Source of the DNA: Streptomyces sp. 549
GTDB taxonomy: Bacteria > Actinomycetota > Actinomycetes > Streptomycetales > Streptomycetaceae
Assembly: GCF_030124175.1 (NCBI RefSeq)
Contig: NZ_JASKMT010000018.1
Location: forward strand, 56,025-120,024
Reading direction: 5' to 3'
Length of the DNA stretch: 64,000 nucleotides
The translations under genes were made by a program, and so were the position numbers. Under the pieces are notes generated by a model, which worked only from the letters and a program-made list of their open reading frames with translations, was not told the origin of the DNA and made no database searches. This document shows, in pieces, positions 44,637 to 54,474 of the stretch. Within the stretch, counting starts at the first letter, position 1. Every line of letters starts with the position of its first letter.

Positions 44637-45704
44637 TCAGATCTTGCGGATGTCCGGGTCGTCGAACCCTTCCGTGCCGGGCTCGCGGGCGGTGCGAAGC
44701 CGGGGCAGCGCGTAGGGGTGCTTGTCCCGCAGCCAGGTGATCAGGGCCTCCCGCACCTCGCAGCGCAGCGTCCAGATGTCGTCGGCGGTGCGGGCGGTCA
44801 TCGAAGCCCGCACCTCGATGGTCGACGGTGTGCTGTCGGTGACGACCAGGCTCCAGTTCCGGCCGTCCCAGGAGTCGCTGGCCCGCACGACCTCCTCGGT
44901 CTTGGCGCGCAGCTCGTCGACGGGGGTGGTGTGGTCCAGGTGCAGGAAGACCGTGCCCGTCATCTGCGGACCGCCGCGCGACCAGTTCTCGAACGGCTTG
45001 CTGGTGAAGTACGACACCGGCATGGTGATCCGCCGCTCGTCCCAGGTCAGCACGACCAGGTAGGAGACGGTGATCTCGTCCACCGTGCCCCACTCGCCGT
45101 CCACCACCACCGTGTCACCGATGCGGACCATGTCGCCGAAGGCGATGGACAGGCCCGCGAAGAGGTTGCCGAGCGTGGACTGCGCCGCGATACCGGCCAC
45201 GATGCCCAGCACACCGGCGGACGCCAGCATCGAGGTGCCGAACGTCTGCATCGCCGGGAACTGCAGCAGGACCGCGGCGACGGCGATCACCGTCACCACG
45301 GCCGTCACCAGCCGCTGGATCAGCGTCAGCTGGGTCCGCACCCGCCGGGCCCGCGCCGGGTCCTGGGCGATGCCCGCGTACCGGGTGGCGGCCGTCTCGG
45401 CTATCGCCGTGACCACCCGCAGCGCCAGCCAGGCGGACGCCGCGATCATGATCGTCGTCAGCCACAGGTCAGCGGTCTGCCGGTTCTCGCTGGCCAGGTG
45501 GGTGCTGCCGAAGAACCCCCGCACCAGGGCGACGAAGAACACCGCCTGCAGCGGCACCCGCCCCCGGCGCAGCAGGCCCCACATCGGGGTCTCCGGGTGC
45601 CGCGCGTCGAGGTGGACGAGCAGCCGGTCGACGCCCCAGGCGATCACCCAGGCCAGCACGAACGCGCCACCGAATACGATCAGTGGCCGCAGCACGTCTT
45701 CCAT
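44637..45704 (-). CDS. MscS-family mechanosensitive ion channel
   Basis: A 355-residue MscS-like channel that would release solutes under hypo-osmotic stress. About four membrane helices precede the pore-lining helix (AGVLGIVAGIAAQSTLGNLF, about residues 160-179), followed by the beta domain (VVDGEWGTVDEITVSYLVVL) and the C-terminal domain. ATG 45704 with AAGGAGT upstream. It is divergent from the dienelactone hydrolase gene. Confidence 0.92.
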   Translation of the reverse strand: MEDVLRPLIVFGGAFVLAWVIAWGVDRLLVHLDARHPETPMWGLLRRGRVPLQAVFFVALVRGFFGSTHLASENRQTADLWLTTIMIAASAWLALRVVTAIAETAATRYAGIAQDPARARRVRTQLTLIQRLVTAVVTVIAVAAVLLQFPAMQTFGTSMLASAGVLGIVAGIAAQSTLGNLFAGLSIAFGDMVRIGDTVVVDGEWGTVDEITVSYLVVLTWDERRITMPVSYFTSKPFENWSRGGPQMTGTVFLHLDHTTPVDELRAKTEEVVRASDSWDGRNWSLVVTDSTPSTIEVRASMTARTADDIWTLRCEVREALITWLRDKHPYALPRLRTAREPGTEGFDDPDIRKI

Positions 45705-45816
45705 GATGGTCTTGACTCCTTGAGCGAGTGAGGGAACTCCCGACCGTACCTGCCGTCATGGGGCAGAACCCGCTCCGGGCCGCAACGGCACCGGAGCCTG
45801 TGAAGGAAGTGACACC

Positions 45817-46410
45817 GTGGCCCACGTCGTACTGTTCCACTCCGCCTACGGCCTGCGCCCGGCCGTTGAGGCCGCCGCCCAGCGGCTGCGGGCCGCGGGC
45901 CACGAGGTCCACACGCCCGACCTGTACGAGGGGCGGACCGCCGAGACGGTCGAGGAGGGCATGAAGATCAAGGACCGGATCGGACGTGACGAACTCCTCA
46001 TGCGTGCCGTCACGGTGACGGCCCCGCTGAGCGAACACGGCCTGGTCTACGCGGGGTTCTCGCTCGGCGGCTCCGTGGCCCAGAACCTGGCCCTCGCCGA
46101 CCGCAACGCACGCGGCCTGCTGCTGCTCCACGGCACCTCCGACATCGCCGAGGACGCCGCCGTGGACGACCTGCCGGTCCAGCTCCACGTCGCCGACCCC
46201 GACCCGTTCGAGCCGCACGACTGGCTCAACGCCTGGTACCTGCGCATGCGCAGGGCCGGCGCGGACGTCGAGGTGTTCCGCTACCCGGGCGCCGGGCACC
46301 TGTACACCGACGACTCGCTCGCCGACCACGACGCGGAGGCCGCCGAGCAGACGTGGAAGACGGCGCTGGGCTTCCTCGACAGCCTGGAACCCGGCGCCGG
46401 ACCTTCCTGA
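45817..46410 (+). CDS. Dienelactone hydrolase family protein
   Basis: A 197-residue alpha/beta hydrolase. The nucleophile elbow is GFSLGG with Ser82, whereas true dienelactone hydrolases use Cys, so a different ester or lactone substrate is likely. A late His lies in GAGHLYTDDS near residue 168 and an acid residue in HVADPDPFEP. GTG 45817 has GAAGGAAGTG upstream. No catabolic neighbours are present. Small single-domain proteins of this type are common in actinobacteria without a known role. Confidence 0.87.
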   Translation: MAHVVLFHSAYGLRPAVEAAAQRLRAAGHEVHTPDLYEGRTAETVEEGMKIKDRIGRDELLMRAVTVTAPLSEHGLVYAGFSLGGSVAQNLALADRNARGLLLLHGTSDIAEDAAVDDLPVQLHVADPDPFEPHDWLNAWYLRMRRAGADVEVFRYPGAGHLYTDDSLADHDAEAAEQTWKTALGFLDSLEPGAGPS

Positions 46411-46479
46411 GGCGCTGGGAGGCGGGCTTTCGGAAGGGTGCGGGGGCGCGGGCCGCCTCCCGCCCGGAGGGCGCTCCGG

Positions 46480-48225
46480 TCAGGAGCGGGAGCAGCGCCC
46501 GGTTCCGCCGCCCTGCGGGTAGCAGACGTACACCTTGTCGTCCGCGTCGTCGCTCAGGTAGCGGCCCACGCAGTCGTCCGGCTGGGTCCGTCCTCGGGCG
46601 GCGCAGTACCGCACGGCGTCCTTGCCGTCGGTGAACGGGCCGGTCGCGTAGACCACCCAGTATCCGGGGTTGAGGGACGCGTGGTCGTCGCTTCGCAGCA
46701 GCTTGGCCTCCGGCACCTCCGTGCGCACCGCCGCCAGCCGCCGGTCGCGCACCTCGGTGCCGCTGCTGACGGGCTCCGAGAACAGCTGGGCGACCCAGGC
46801 GCCCTCCGTTCCGCCCCCCGGCTTCTCGGCGTCCGGGGACGGCTTCGGCTCGTCGGCGCCGGGCGAGGCGTCCGGCGACGCGTCGGACACCTCGTCTGAG
46901 GTCTCCGGCTGCCCCTTCGCCCCACCGTCCTGCCGGTCGTCGGTGTGGGGCTCTTCGGCGTCGGGCGCCGGTGTGGCGGGCTTGTCGCCGTTCGTGCCGC
47001 CGTCAGCGGTGCCGTTCGCCGTAGCGCCACCGCCGGGTGCGGAGGCCGACGGCGTCTCCTTGCCGGCGGCCTCACCGTTCCGGCCGCTGCCCCACGCCAG
47101 CACTCCGCTGACCACCAGCGCCACCACGACCACCGCGGCGGCAGCCGCCGCCATGGTCGTCCGCCGGCTGCGTCCGCCACCGGCGGGTGCGGGCGGGAGA
47201 GTGGGTGCCGCAGCGGCGGGCGGGCCGGCCTGCGCCCCGCCGCCGGGTGGCGGTGTGGGCGGCGCCCCGAACGCGGGCTGCCCGGGCGGCACGGGAGCGG
47301 ACTGCGTGGGCGCCGACTCCACGGGCGGGGGCTGCACGGGGAACGGCTCCACGGTGGTGGGCGTGGCGACGGACCGTGGGCCGTCGCCCGCAGGCCCGGA
47401 GGCAGCCTCGGCCAGCATGCCGTCCAGCGCCTCGGCGTCCGGACGGGCCTGCGGGTCGCGCACCAGTAGCGCTTCGAGCACCGGCGTGAGCGGCCCGGCC
47501 AACCGCGGCGCGGGCACCGGCTCGTCCAGCACCGCGGCCAGCGTCGCCAGCGACGTGCCGCGGCGCAGCGGACTGTGGCCCTCGACGGCGACGTACAGCG
47601 TCATGCCCAGCGACCACAGGTCGGAGGCGGGGTGGTCCGCCACGCCCCGGATGCGCTCCGGCGCGATGTACTCGGGTGAGCCGATCAGCTCACCGGTAGC
47701 GGTGAGCGCGGTGGAGTCCTGCAGCGCGGCGATGCCGAAGTCGGTCAGGACGGCCGAACCGTCCTCCCGCAGCAGCACGTTGCCCGGCTTGACGTCCCGG
47801 TGGTGGATGCCCGCCCGGTGCGCGGCGCGCAGCGCGGCCAGTACGTCCCGGCCGACGGCTGCGGCCTTCCGCGACGGCATCGGGCCGTCGGCCACGAGGT
47901 CCTGGAGGCTGCCGCCCAACACCAGCTCCATCACGAGCCACGGGTGCTCACCCTGGTCGATGATGTGGTGGATCGTCACCACGTGCGGGTGGTTGAGGCG
48001 GGCCAGTGCCCGCGCCTCGCGCAGCACCCGCTCCCGCAGCATGCGGGACGCCTCCGACCCCTCGGGCGCCAGCACCGGGTCCGGCGGCCGCACCGCCTTC
48101 AGCGCCACCTCCCGCTGGAGGGCCAGGTCCCGTGCCCGCCACACCGTGCCCATGCCCCCGCTGCCGAGCGGCTCCAGCAGCTCGAAGCGCCCGTCGATGA
48201 TCTGTCCCTGCGTTCCCCCGGCCAT
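46480..48225 (-). CDS. Membrane Ser/Thr protein kinase
   Basis: A 581-residue eukaryote-like kinase (PknB type). The kinase domain (residues ~1-265) has the Gly loop LGSGGMGTVWRA, the ATP lysine in VALKAV, the catalytic loop HHRDVKPGNVLL and DFGIAAL. A Pro-rich juxtamembrane segment leads to a single helix rich in Ala and Val near residue 370, then ~190 extracytoplasmic residues rich in Asp/Glu/Pro and a small Cys-containing C-terminal domain. ATG 48225 starts the kinase motif region and is probably leaderless (TAATCT 7 nt upstream); an in-frame upstream start at 48276 is less likely. The ligand is unknown. Confidence 0.93.
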   Translation of the reverse strand: MAGGTQGQIIDGRFELLEPLGSGGMGTVWRARDLALQREVALKAVRPPDPVLAPEGSEASRMLRERVLREARALARLNHPHVVTIHHIIDQGEHPWLVMELVLGGSLQDLVADGPMPSRKAAAVGRDVLAALRAAHRAGIHHRDVKPGNVLLREDGSAVLTDFGIAALQDSTALTATGELIGSPEYIAPERIRGVADHPASDLWSLGMTLYVAVEGHSPLRRGTSLATLAAVLDEPVPAPRLAGPLTPVLEALLVRDPQARPDAEALDGMLAEAASGPAGDGPRSVATPTTVEPFPVQPPPVESAPTQSAPVPPGQPAFGAPPTPPPGGGAQAGPPAAAAPTLPPAPAGGGRSRRTTMAAAAAAVVVVALVVSGVLAWGSGRNGEAAGKETPSASAPGGGATANGTADGGTNGDKPATPAPDAEEPHTDDRQDGGAKGQPETSDEVSDASPDASPGADEPKPSPDAEKPGGGTEGAWVAQLFSEPVSSGTEVRDRRLAAVRTEVPEAKLLRSDDHASLNPGYWVVYATGPFTDGKDAVRYCAARGRTQPDDCVGRYLSDDADDKVYVCYPQGGGTGRCSRS

Positions 48226-48232
48226 GGGGGTC

Positions 48233-48238
48233 AGATTA
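48233..48238 (-). promoter_or_regulatory. Probable -10 of a leaderless kinase promoter
   Basis: On the minus strand TAATCT, a strong TAnnnT match, ends 7 nt before the ATG at 48225. No ribosome binding site is present. The rest of the ~290-bp divergent region to 48520 shows no gene. Confidence 0.5.
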
Positions 48239-48520
48239 CGGTCCGCACCGGCCGCCCCGGTACGCGCCCCGGCCAAGAACCGCCTTGGGACGGCGGGTTG
48301 GCCGGGGACGGTTCCTCGCCGCCGACCGGACCTTTTTGCTTGAACGGTTCGGGGCGCTTAATGGGTGCGGGCGCTTGGCGCGGTCCGGGGAGGCCGAGGG
48401 GTTCCGGGCTGCTCGGTTCGGGGCCGCGTGGTTCGGCGGCGGACTCCGCCTGGACAGGTGACCGCTCGCACACCGGAGCGGAACTTGCCGCTCCGGGCCG
48501 TTGGCGGCGAAGATCCGGAC

Positions 48521-49528
48521 ATGTCCTCCTCAGTCCAGCCCGCCCCGGACGCCGACCGGCGTCCGGGAGCGGCCCGCGCGGCGGCCGTACTGGCCCTGGT
48601 GGCCGCCGCCGCGGTGATATCCCTGCTCGGCCCGTCAGCCGCCCTGGACGGCACGGGGGAGGGCACCGGGCCGGGCGCCCGCACCCTCACCCTGCTGCGG
48701 ACCGTGATGTTCGCCGCCCTGTGCGTGCACGTCGGCGAACTGCTCACCGCCCGGCTCGTCCGCCGGGTGCCGGAACTCCCCGAAGGGCCGATGCCGCGTC
48801 CGTGGGCGCCCACGGCAGCCGCCGTCGGCATGTTCGCCGCCCTCGGCCTCGCGGCGATCGTCGCCAACGGCAACCGGCTGCCGCAGTCGCTCGCCGAACT
48901 CGACCTGGGCCGCCTCTACGGCAACCACGACGGCACACTCGCCCTGCTGGAGGTCAACGGCTTCCTGGTGGCCTGGATGTGCTCGATGTCCCGGCGGCCG
49001 CAGACCGCCGCGCTGCCGCTGGCCGTGGTGGTCGTCGCCGAGGCGCTGCGCGCCCACCCCGAGCAGTACACCCCGCTGCTGGGCAGCGCCCTGACCCTGG
49101 TCCACCTCACCTGCGCCGCACTGTGGACCGGCGGCCTGCTGCACGTGCTGCGCACCATGGCCCGCTGGCGTGCCGCCCCGGCCGCCGCAGCCGGCCTGCT
49201 GGGCCTCTACGCGCGCTTCGCCACCGTGCTCTTCGCCGCGCTCACCGTCACCGGAGTCGCCAGCACCCTGCGCCGTCTGCCGCTGGACGCCTGGCTCTCC
49301 ACCGCCTACGGGCGCGTCCTCCTGGCCAAGCTGCTGCTGGTCGCCGTGATCGCCGCCCTCGCCGTCACCGCCCGCCGGCGGTTGCGCCGCGAGCGCGACC
49401 CGTGGGCCGCGATGGCCCCGGCACGGGCCGAGGTGTGGGTGCTGTTCGCGGTCGTCGCCGTGTCCGCCCTGCTCACGGCGGTACCGGTCCCGTTCGTGTG
49501 GGGCATGCCCTGGCCTTTTGGGCGCTGA
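48521..49528 (+). CDS. CopD-family membrane protein
   Basis: A 335-residue polytopic protein with about eight hydrophobic segments, of the copper-resistance D (CopD) domain type: TLVHLTCAALWTGGLLHVLR near residue 190 and LSTAYGRVLLAKLLLVAVIA near residue 262 are the family's most recognisable segments. CopD proteins are thought to move copper across the membrane. ATG 48521 is used; the frame is open further upstream but without conserved sequence. No CopC domain is seen in it. It is convergent with the DsbA-like gene. Confidence 0.85.
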   Translation: MSSSVQPAPDADRRPGAARAAAVLALVAAAAVISLLGPSAALDGTGEGTGPGARTLTLLRTVMFAALCVHVGELLTARLVRRVPELPEGPMPRPWAPTAAAVGMFAALGLAAIVANGNRLPQSLAELDLGRLYGNHDGTLALLEVNGFLVAWMCSMSRRPQTAALPLAVVVVAEALRAHPEQYTPLLGSALTLVHLTCAALWTGGLLHVLRTMARWRAAPAAAAGLLGLYARFATVLFAALTVTGVASTLRRLPLDAWLSTAYGRVLLAKLLLVAVIAALAVTARRRLRRERDPWAAMAPARAEVWVLFAVVAVSALLTAVPVPFVWGMPWPFGR

Positions 49529-49606
49529 ACGGCGGGCGCGGGAACTGCGGCGCTTTCCGGAGGTTCACAGAGCGCGCGGCCGTCGGGAGACGACCCGTCC
49601 ACGCCG

Positions 49607-49639
49607 AGCGGCCCGGGGCGCAGTGCGTCCCGGGCCGCT
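49607..49639. terminator. Bidirectional terminator between convergent copD-like and dsbA-like genes
   Basis: An 11-bp perfect stem, AGCGGCCCGGG / CCCGGGCCGCT, with an 11-nt loop that can itself pair (CGCA / TGCG). A small hairpin (CCGCC / GGCGG) follows at 49646-49660. Confidence 0.7.
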
Positions 49640-49666
49640 GAGTGACCGCCCTTCAGGCGGGTCCGG

Positions 49667-50539
49667 CTACTTCTTGAGCTTGGAGTCGATGACCTGGTTG
49701 TACTGGTCGGGGGCCATCGGCGCGTTCTGCTGTTCGCCGACGCCCGCCTTCTCACCGTTGACCTTGACGGTGGGGGTGCCCGTGACGTCCTTGGCATCGT
49801 CGAACTTCTGCGACATCTTGACCGCCCACGGGTCGAAGGTGCCGTTGTTGACGGCGTCCTCGAACTCCTTGTTGCCCTTGAGTTCCTTGATGTCCTGAGC
49901 GAGCTCGATCAGGTGCTCGTCCTCGCCGAACTTGTCCGGACCGGACTCGTCCGGGTGGTGCTCGGCCGAGTACAGCAGCTTCTTGTACTCCAGGAAGGCC
50001 TCGGGGCTCACGTTGTAGGCCGCACCGAGCGCGCTGAGCGCGTTCTTCGAGCCGGTGCCTGCGATGGAGGGGTTCTTGTCCAGGAAGGTGCCGAAGACGA
50101 ACTCGGCCTTGTACTTGCCGTCCTCGATGTCCTTCTCGATCACCTCGCCGTTGGCCTGCTCGAAGGAGGCGCAGACGGGGCAGCGCATGTCCTCGTAGAC
50201 GGTGACGGTGTTCTTGGCGTCCTTGTCACCGAGGAAGAGGTCCGTGCCGTCCTTGCCCTCGGTGCCGGCGGGCGTCTCGTAGCCCTTGTACTGGCCCGAC
50301 GCCTTCGTGCTGTCGGCGACCTTCGCCGCGGCGTCCCAGTCGCTGGCGTCGCCGTCGCTGCTGCCGCCCATGTTGGTCACGGCCACACCGATGCCGCCCG
50401 CGATCGCGAGCACGGCTATCGCGGCGACGCCGATGCCGAGGTTGCGCTTGAGCTTGTCCTTCTTGGCCTGCTTCTCACGCTCGATGCGCAGCCGCTCGCG
50501 GGCTTCACGCTTGGCTTCCTGGCTGTTGCGCTTGCTCAT
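49667..50539 (-). CDS. Membrane-anchored DsbA-like thioredoxin-fold protein
   Basis: A 290-residue protein with a highly charged cytosolic N-terminus, one membrane helix (residues ~34-54) and an extracytoplasmic thioredoxin-fold domain. The redox motif is Cys120-Pro-Val-Cys123 in VYEDMRCPVCASFEQ, followed by GTPTVKVNGEK near residue 258, the cis-Pro loop. It probably oxidises or isomerises exported proteins. ATG 50539. The unknown membrane-protein gene lies 38 bp upstream on the same strand, so the two may be co-transcribed. Confidence 0.92.
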   Translation of the reverse strand: MSKRNSQEAKREARERLRIEREKQAKKDKLKRNLGIGVAAIAVLAIAGGIGVAVTNMGGSSDGDASDWDAAAKVADSTKASGQYKGYETPAGTEGKDGTDLFLGDKDAKNTVTVYEDMRCPVCASFEQANGEVIEKDIEDGKYKAEFVFGTFLDKNPSIAGTGSKNALSALGAAYNVSPEAFLEYKKLLYSAEHHPDESGPDKFGEDEHLIELAQDIKELKGNKEFEDAVNNGTFDPWAVKMSQKFDDAKDVTGTPTVKVNGEKAGVGEQQNAPMAPDQYNQVIDSKLKK

Positions 50540-50577
50540 GGTTTCTCTTGCTCCGTGGTGTGTGGGGACGGACGTGC

Positions 50578-51267
50578 TCAGGCGGCTGTGGTGAAAGCCG
50601 TGAGCGGCGGTCCCCTACGTACCACGGAGTGAGCCAGCGCCGGCAGGGCGGGCCGGGCCGCCGCCCGGTCGGTCCGGAGACCGGGGAGGCGGTCCGGAAG
50701 CGGTGCGGGTCGGAGCGCGGCCAGTCCGGTCAGCAGTGGCCGGAACCACCGCGACGCCTCGGCGGACGCGGTGTGCAGCAGCCGCGACAGCGCCTGCTCA
50801 CCGCGGTGCAGCCAGGCGGCTGCGGCCAGGCCGAGCCCGACGTGGGCGGCCAGCAGCAGCCAGGGTGTCATCGGATGGGCCAGGGGAGTGGCGGGTACGT
50901 CCCCGGCGAGGCGCGCCAGCGGCGTACCGAACTCACCGCCCGCGCAGATCAGGTCGAAGCCGACCGTGCGGAGTGGGCCGGTGACCGGGCCGCCGGACGG
51001 TCCGTAGCAGGTCTGCTGTCCGGTGGTGAAGACGGTGTCGGCCGCCAGCTCCAGCGGCACCAGCAGGGCCGCGATGCGCCAGAAACCGCGTTCCCGGCCG
51101 GCCAGGGCGAAGGCGATCACGAAGACCGCGCCCGTCACCGCCAGCAGCGGCACCAGGGGCACCGGCGTGGCGGACAGCAGGACGTGCGTGCCCACGGACA
51201 GCGTGACGCACACCGCGGTGAAGACCGCGGCGCGCGCTGCCCGGAAGCCTGCTCCTGATATGCCCAT
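50578..51267 (-). CDS. Membrane protein of unknown function
   Basis: A 229-residue protein with about four hydrophobic segments in the first ~165 residues and a basic C-terminal tail. The first is AAVFTAVCVTLSVGTHVLLS. Two cysteines lie between segments (GQQTCYGP and LICAGGEF). ATG 51267 is preferred; a GTG at 51285 is in frame. No family is recognised with confidence. Its place next to a DsbA-like and a CopD-like gene suggests a redox or metal role, which is only a guess. Confidence 0.6.
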   Translation of the reverse strand: MGISGAGFRAARAAVFTAVCVTLSVGTHVLLSATPVPLVPLLAVTGAVFVIAFALAGRERGFWRIAALLVPLELAADTVFTTGQQTCYGPSGGPVTGPLRTVGFDLICAGGEFGTPLARLAGDVPATPLAHPMTPWLLLAAHVGLGLAAAAWLHRGEQALSRLLHTASAEASRWFRPLLTGLAALRPAPLPDRLPGLRTDRAAARPALPALAHSVVRRGPPLTAFTTAA

Positions 51268-51435
51268 CGCGCCCGAGTGTGCCACGGTCGGGGTTAAGCG
51301 TCAGGTCAAGGGGACCGATCGGGATCATTCCGGAACCGGCACATGACCGTGAGCAGGCGGTATCGCCGGTCCCGGAAGGGGAGAAGGTGCGCGGCACCGC
51401 GCCCGTGGACGCGCCACCGCGCACCTCAGCCGTTC

Positions 51436-54400
51436 TCAGGAGAACCGCACCACGTTCCCCCAGCCGGTTGCGGCCACGGTCACCGGGTTCCCCGCCGCAG
51501 TGGGGCTTCCGGAGGAGCGCAGCAGGCGCCCGGCGGCGTCCGTGCTCCACAGGTCCGTGACGCCGTTGCCGTCCGCATCACCGGGAGCGGTCAGCCGGGG
51601 GCGGTCGAGGCTGCTCCACCCTGTTCCATAGCGGATGCGACTGCTCTGGTCGGCCAGCGACGCGGGTGCCGTGGACGTCGGATCGTCGGCCTCCGGCTGC
51701 CCGCGGTACAACCAGAGGTCTCCTGCGTCGTCGTCGCGTGCCAGCAGGTCGGCGTGTCCGTCGCCGTCGAGGTCACCGGGGGAGACGAGGGTGCGATCGC
51801 GCCACCCGCTGTCACCCACCAGGTACGGCTCGTCCAGCACGGCGCCGGCGTATCCCGGCAGGAACCACAGCTGGTCGCCGATGACGGCGAGGAAGTCCGT
51901 GACGGCCGATTCGCTGTCCGCGCTCAGATCTCCCACGGCCACCAGCTGGCTGATCGCCGAGGTGTCGACGTAGGCGTCGCCGTTCTCGTCAGCGAACTGC
52001 CCGACCTCCTGACGCGTGTCGTGGGAAACGGCGCCCAGACCGTCGTTCGGGTAGAGCCACAGCTTGCCGTCGGAGTGGCGGGTGACCAGATCCGTGTAGC
52101 CGTCACCCGTCCAGTCACCGCGCTGGGTGATCAGTGCTCCCTGCCAGCCGCCGGAGACGTCGATGTGCGGGGCGAGTCCGCCGGACCCGTTGCCCGGGTG
52201 CATCCGCAGCTGGCCGGAGCCGTCGATCGCGTAGAAGTCCGGGTGGCCGTCGCCGTTCAGGTCGCCGGGCTTGTCCTTGATCCCCGGGGACGCGGCGTAG
52301 AACGTGTACCGCTGGGTGTCGGAGGAGTTCCCCGCCCGGTCGACGGACTGCACGTACAGCGTGTGAGGACCGGTGCTGGTCGGGGTGATGGTGACCTTCG
52401 CCGTTCCACCGGCCGACGCCGGCTTGACGCTGCTGGTCGGGGGGTTCCTGTTCAGGTCGTACCGGTACTCGACGACATCGGTCACACCGCCGCTGCCGAG
52501 TGAGAAGACGCCGGGAGTGCGGGCGGCAGCGCCCTGATCGCCGTCCGTGCCGTCCGGGTACTCGACCGAATCGACCGTGGGCATGGCGCTGGGGCGATTC
52601 GGGTCGAAGGCGAAGCGGCAGCCGGGTTCGCCGAGCGGCGGGGTCCAGTCCGACGACGAATGGGCGTCGTGCGCCTTGGCCTTCCACGAGAAGTGTCCGT
52701 TCGCCGCACCGACGTGCTGGTTCAGCAGCGACTTCGGGACCGTGATGTGCGCGTAGGTGCCGGTGGTCTTCGACGTGACGGTCACCGACTTGTCGAGCAG
52801 CAGGCCCGGAGCCACGTTCCGTTTCCCGGTGGCCCACAGATGGAACTGCACACGCACGCTGCCGCCGTCGGGATCGGAGACGTAGGCGGACAGGCGCACG
52901 TCGGTGTTACCCACCCACACCTGCGAGCTGATACCGCAGTCCGTGCCGTTGTGTGTGCTGGGGACGGTGTCGAGGTTCCAGGGCGCCTTCGGCTCGCGGT
53001 TGTACTCCACGATGAGCTTGGGGTCGGTCCTGAAGCGTTTCCAGCCGAATGTGTCGGACTCGTCGCTCGCCCGCAGGCCGAGAGTGATGTTGGCCCACTT
53101 GTTCGCCGCTGCGCGCTTGGCTGCGACTGTGGCGTCGAAGTCCACTCCCTTGTCCGCGCATCCCACCGACTCGTTGCCACCGGCGGTGTTGAGGGTGTCC
53201 AGCTTCGTGGACCAGGAGGGCTGCTTGTTCCACGTGGTCGCCGAGCTGATGGCACCTGTCAGCCAGAGTTCGACCGGACGGGGGCTGCACGACCACGAGT
53301 GGGTGAGCGTGATGTTGAACTGGGCGTCGAGGACCTGCACACCGGCAAGGGCCTTGGAACCCATCCTGAAGAACGAACGCGCGGTTCCCTTACCGGACGA
53401 CTCGTATCCGACCCGGGCGTCCTTCGCGCTGCTTCCCCACCCGGTCCCGTTCCAGTACGAGTTGTTCGGATAGGGCTTGTACGCGGTGGTCCACGCCTCG
53501 CGGTTGCCCGAGAACCGGGGGTCGATGTAGACGGGGAAGGTCGTCTCTTCCGACCGCAGCAGTTCCGGGTCCGGCGTGAGCGCCAAGGCGCGCTCGGAGA
53601 CCTCCACCTTCACCTCCGCGCTGCGCACTCCCGGCTCGAGGTCCCCGCTCGGCTCCCGAGAACGGCCGGCCTCGTTCGCGGGCACGGCTGCCGCCCGACT
53701 CACACGGGCGGAAGCCGCGGTCTCCCCGGCGGTGGTTGAGGAGTCCCACATACGTGCGGTGGAGGTGGCGAACAGCGTCTGCCCCGCCGGGTTCACCGCG
53801 GTGAGCGACCCCGACTCGCTGTCGGAAAGGAGCTCCAGGCCCTTGGTGCCGAGGTCGAAGTCGATCTTCTGCAGGTCGTAGTGGCGGGCGGCCTCAGGGG
53901 TCTTCACGATGAGGACCTGGGAGAACCCGTCCACCTCCGCGGCGACCGAGAGGTCGACATCCGGCAGCACATCCGGATAACGCGCGATGTTTCCTTCGAG
54001 GACGGGCTTCGGCAGGGGCTTCGGCCAGGAGAGCGACAGTTCCCGCCCCTGGTCTGCCAGCTGGACCAGTGGGTCTGCCCCGCCCGCCGAGAAGCTGACG
54101 CTGCCGGCGGCGGCTCGAGGAGCCAAGCGGCCTTCAGACCGCGTGAGCGATGTGTCAACCGGAACCCAATCGCCGCTCTTCCGAACCCTCACGGGCTGGG
54201 CGTGCTGCGTGAGTCGGAACGTGCCGCCCGGCTGCGCGTGGACCTCGCTCGTCTCCGTGCGCAGCTCGCTCACCTCGACGTCCTTTCCGCTACGAGCCGC
54301 TCGGTCCAACGCCGCCTGCTCTGCGGTGAGTGGCTGCGTCGCGAGATCCTGCTCAGCCGCCCCGGCGGAAACCGGAGGGAGCAGGCCGAGCATCGTGCCG

Positions 54401-54474
54401 GCCAGCACGGCCGCCAGGGCCGAGCGTGTGGGCGAGCCACTCAGCCGAGGGCGTCTGAATCGTATGTCGGACAT
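51436..54474 (-). CDS. Large secreted protein with DNRLRE-like and VCBS/FG-GAP repeats
   Basis: A 1,012-residue exported protein. A signal peptide (ending near VSAGAAEQDLA, residue ~40) precedes a beta-rich region with a DNRLRE-like part (FPVYIDPRFSGNREAW, then TTWNKQPSWSTKLDTLN). An Ig-like segment follows. The C-terminal ~270 residues contain at least four FG-GAP/VCBS units with calcium-binding-like loops (DLNGDGHPD, DWTGDGYTD, DLDGDGHAD, DADGNGVTD), as in beta-propeller surface proteins. The start is ATG at 54474. It is divergent from the giant RHS gene across 167 bp; proteins of this kind often accompany RHS genes in streptomycetes, so a role in surface display or adhesion is inferred. 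Confidence 0.85.
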   Translation of the reverse strand: MSDIRFRRPRLSGSPTRSALAAVLAGTMLGLLPPVSAGAAEQDLATQPLTAEQAALDRAARSGKDVEVSELRTETSEVHAQPGGTFRLTQHAQPVRVRKSGDWVPVDTSLTRSEGRLAPRAAAGSVSFSAGGADPLVQLADQGRELSLSWPKPLPKPVLEGNIARYPDVLPDVDLSVAAEVDGFSQVLIVKTPEAARHYDLQKIDFDLGTKGLELLSDSESGSLTAVNPAGQTLFATSTARMWDSSTTAGETAASARVSRAAAVPANEAGRSREPSGDLEPGVRSAEVKVEVSERALALTPDPELLRSEETTFPVYIDPRFSGNREAWTTAYKPYPNNSYWNGTGWGSSAKDARVGYESSGKGTARSFFRMGSKALAGVQVLDAQFNITLTHSWSCSPRPVELWLTGAISSATTWNKQPSWSTKLDTLNTAGGNESVGCADKGVDFDATVAAKRAAANKWANITLGLRASDESDTFGWKRFRTDPKLIVEYNREPKAPWNLDTVPSTHNGTDCGISSQVWVGNTDVRLSAYVSDPDGGSVRVQFHLWATGKRNVAPGLLLDKSVTVTSKTTGTYAHITVPKSLLNQHVGAANGHFSWKAKAHDAHSSSDWTPPLGEPGCRFAFDPNRPSAMPTVDSVEYPDGTDGDQGAAARTPGVFSLGSGGVTDVVEYRYDLNRNPPTSSVKPASAGGTAKVTITPTSTGPHTLYVQSVDRAGNSSDTQRYTFYAASPGIKDKPGDLNGDGHPDFYAIDGSGQLRMHPGNGSGGLAPHIDVSGGWQGALITQRGDWTGDGYTDLVTRHSDGKLWLYPNDGLGAVSHDTRQEVGQFADENGDAYVDTSAISQLVAVGDLSADSESAVTDFLAVIGDQLWFLPGYAGAVLDEPYLVGDSGWRDRTLVSPGDLDGDGHADLLARDDDAGDLWLYRGQPEADDPTSTAPASLADQSSRIRYGTGWSSLDRPRLTAPGDADGNGVTDLWSTDAAGRLLRSSGSPTAAGNPVTVAATGWGNVVRFS

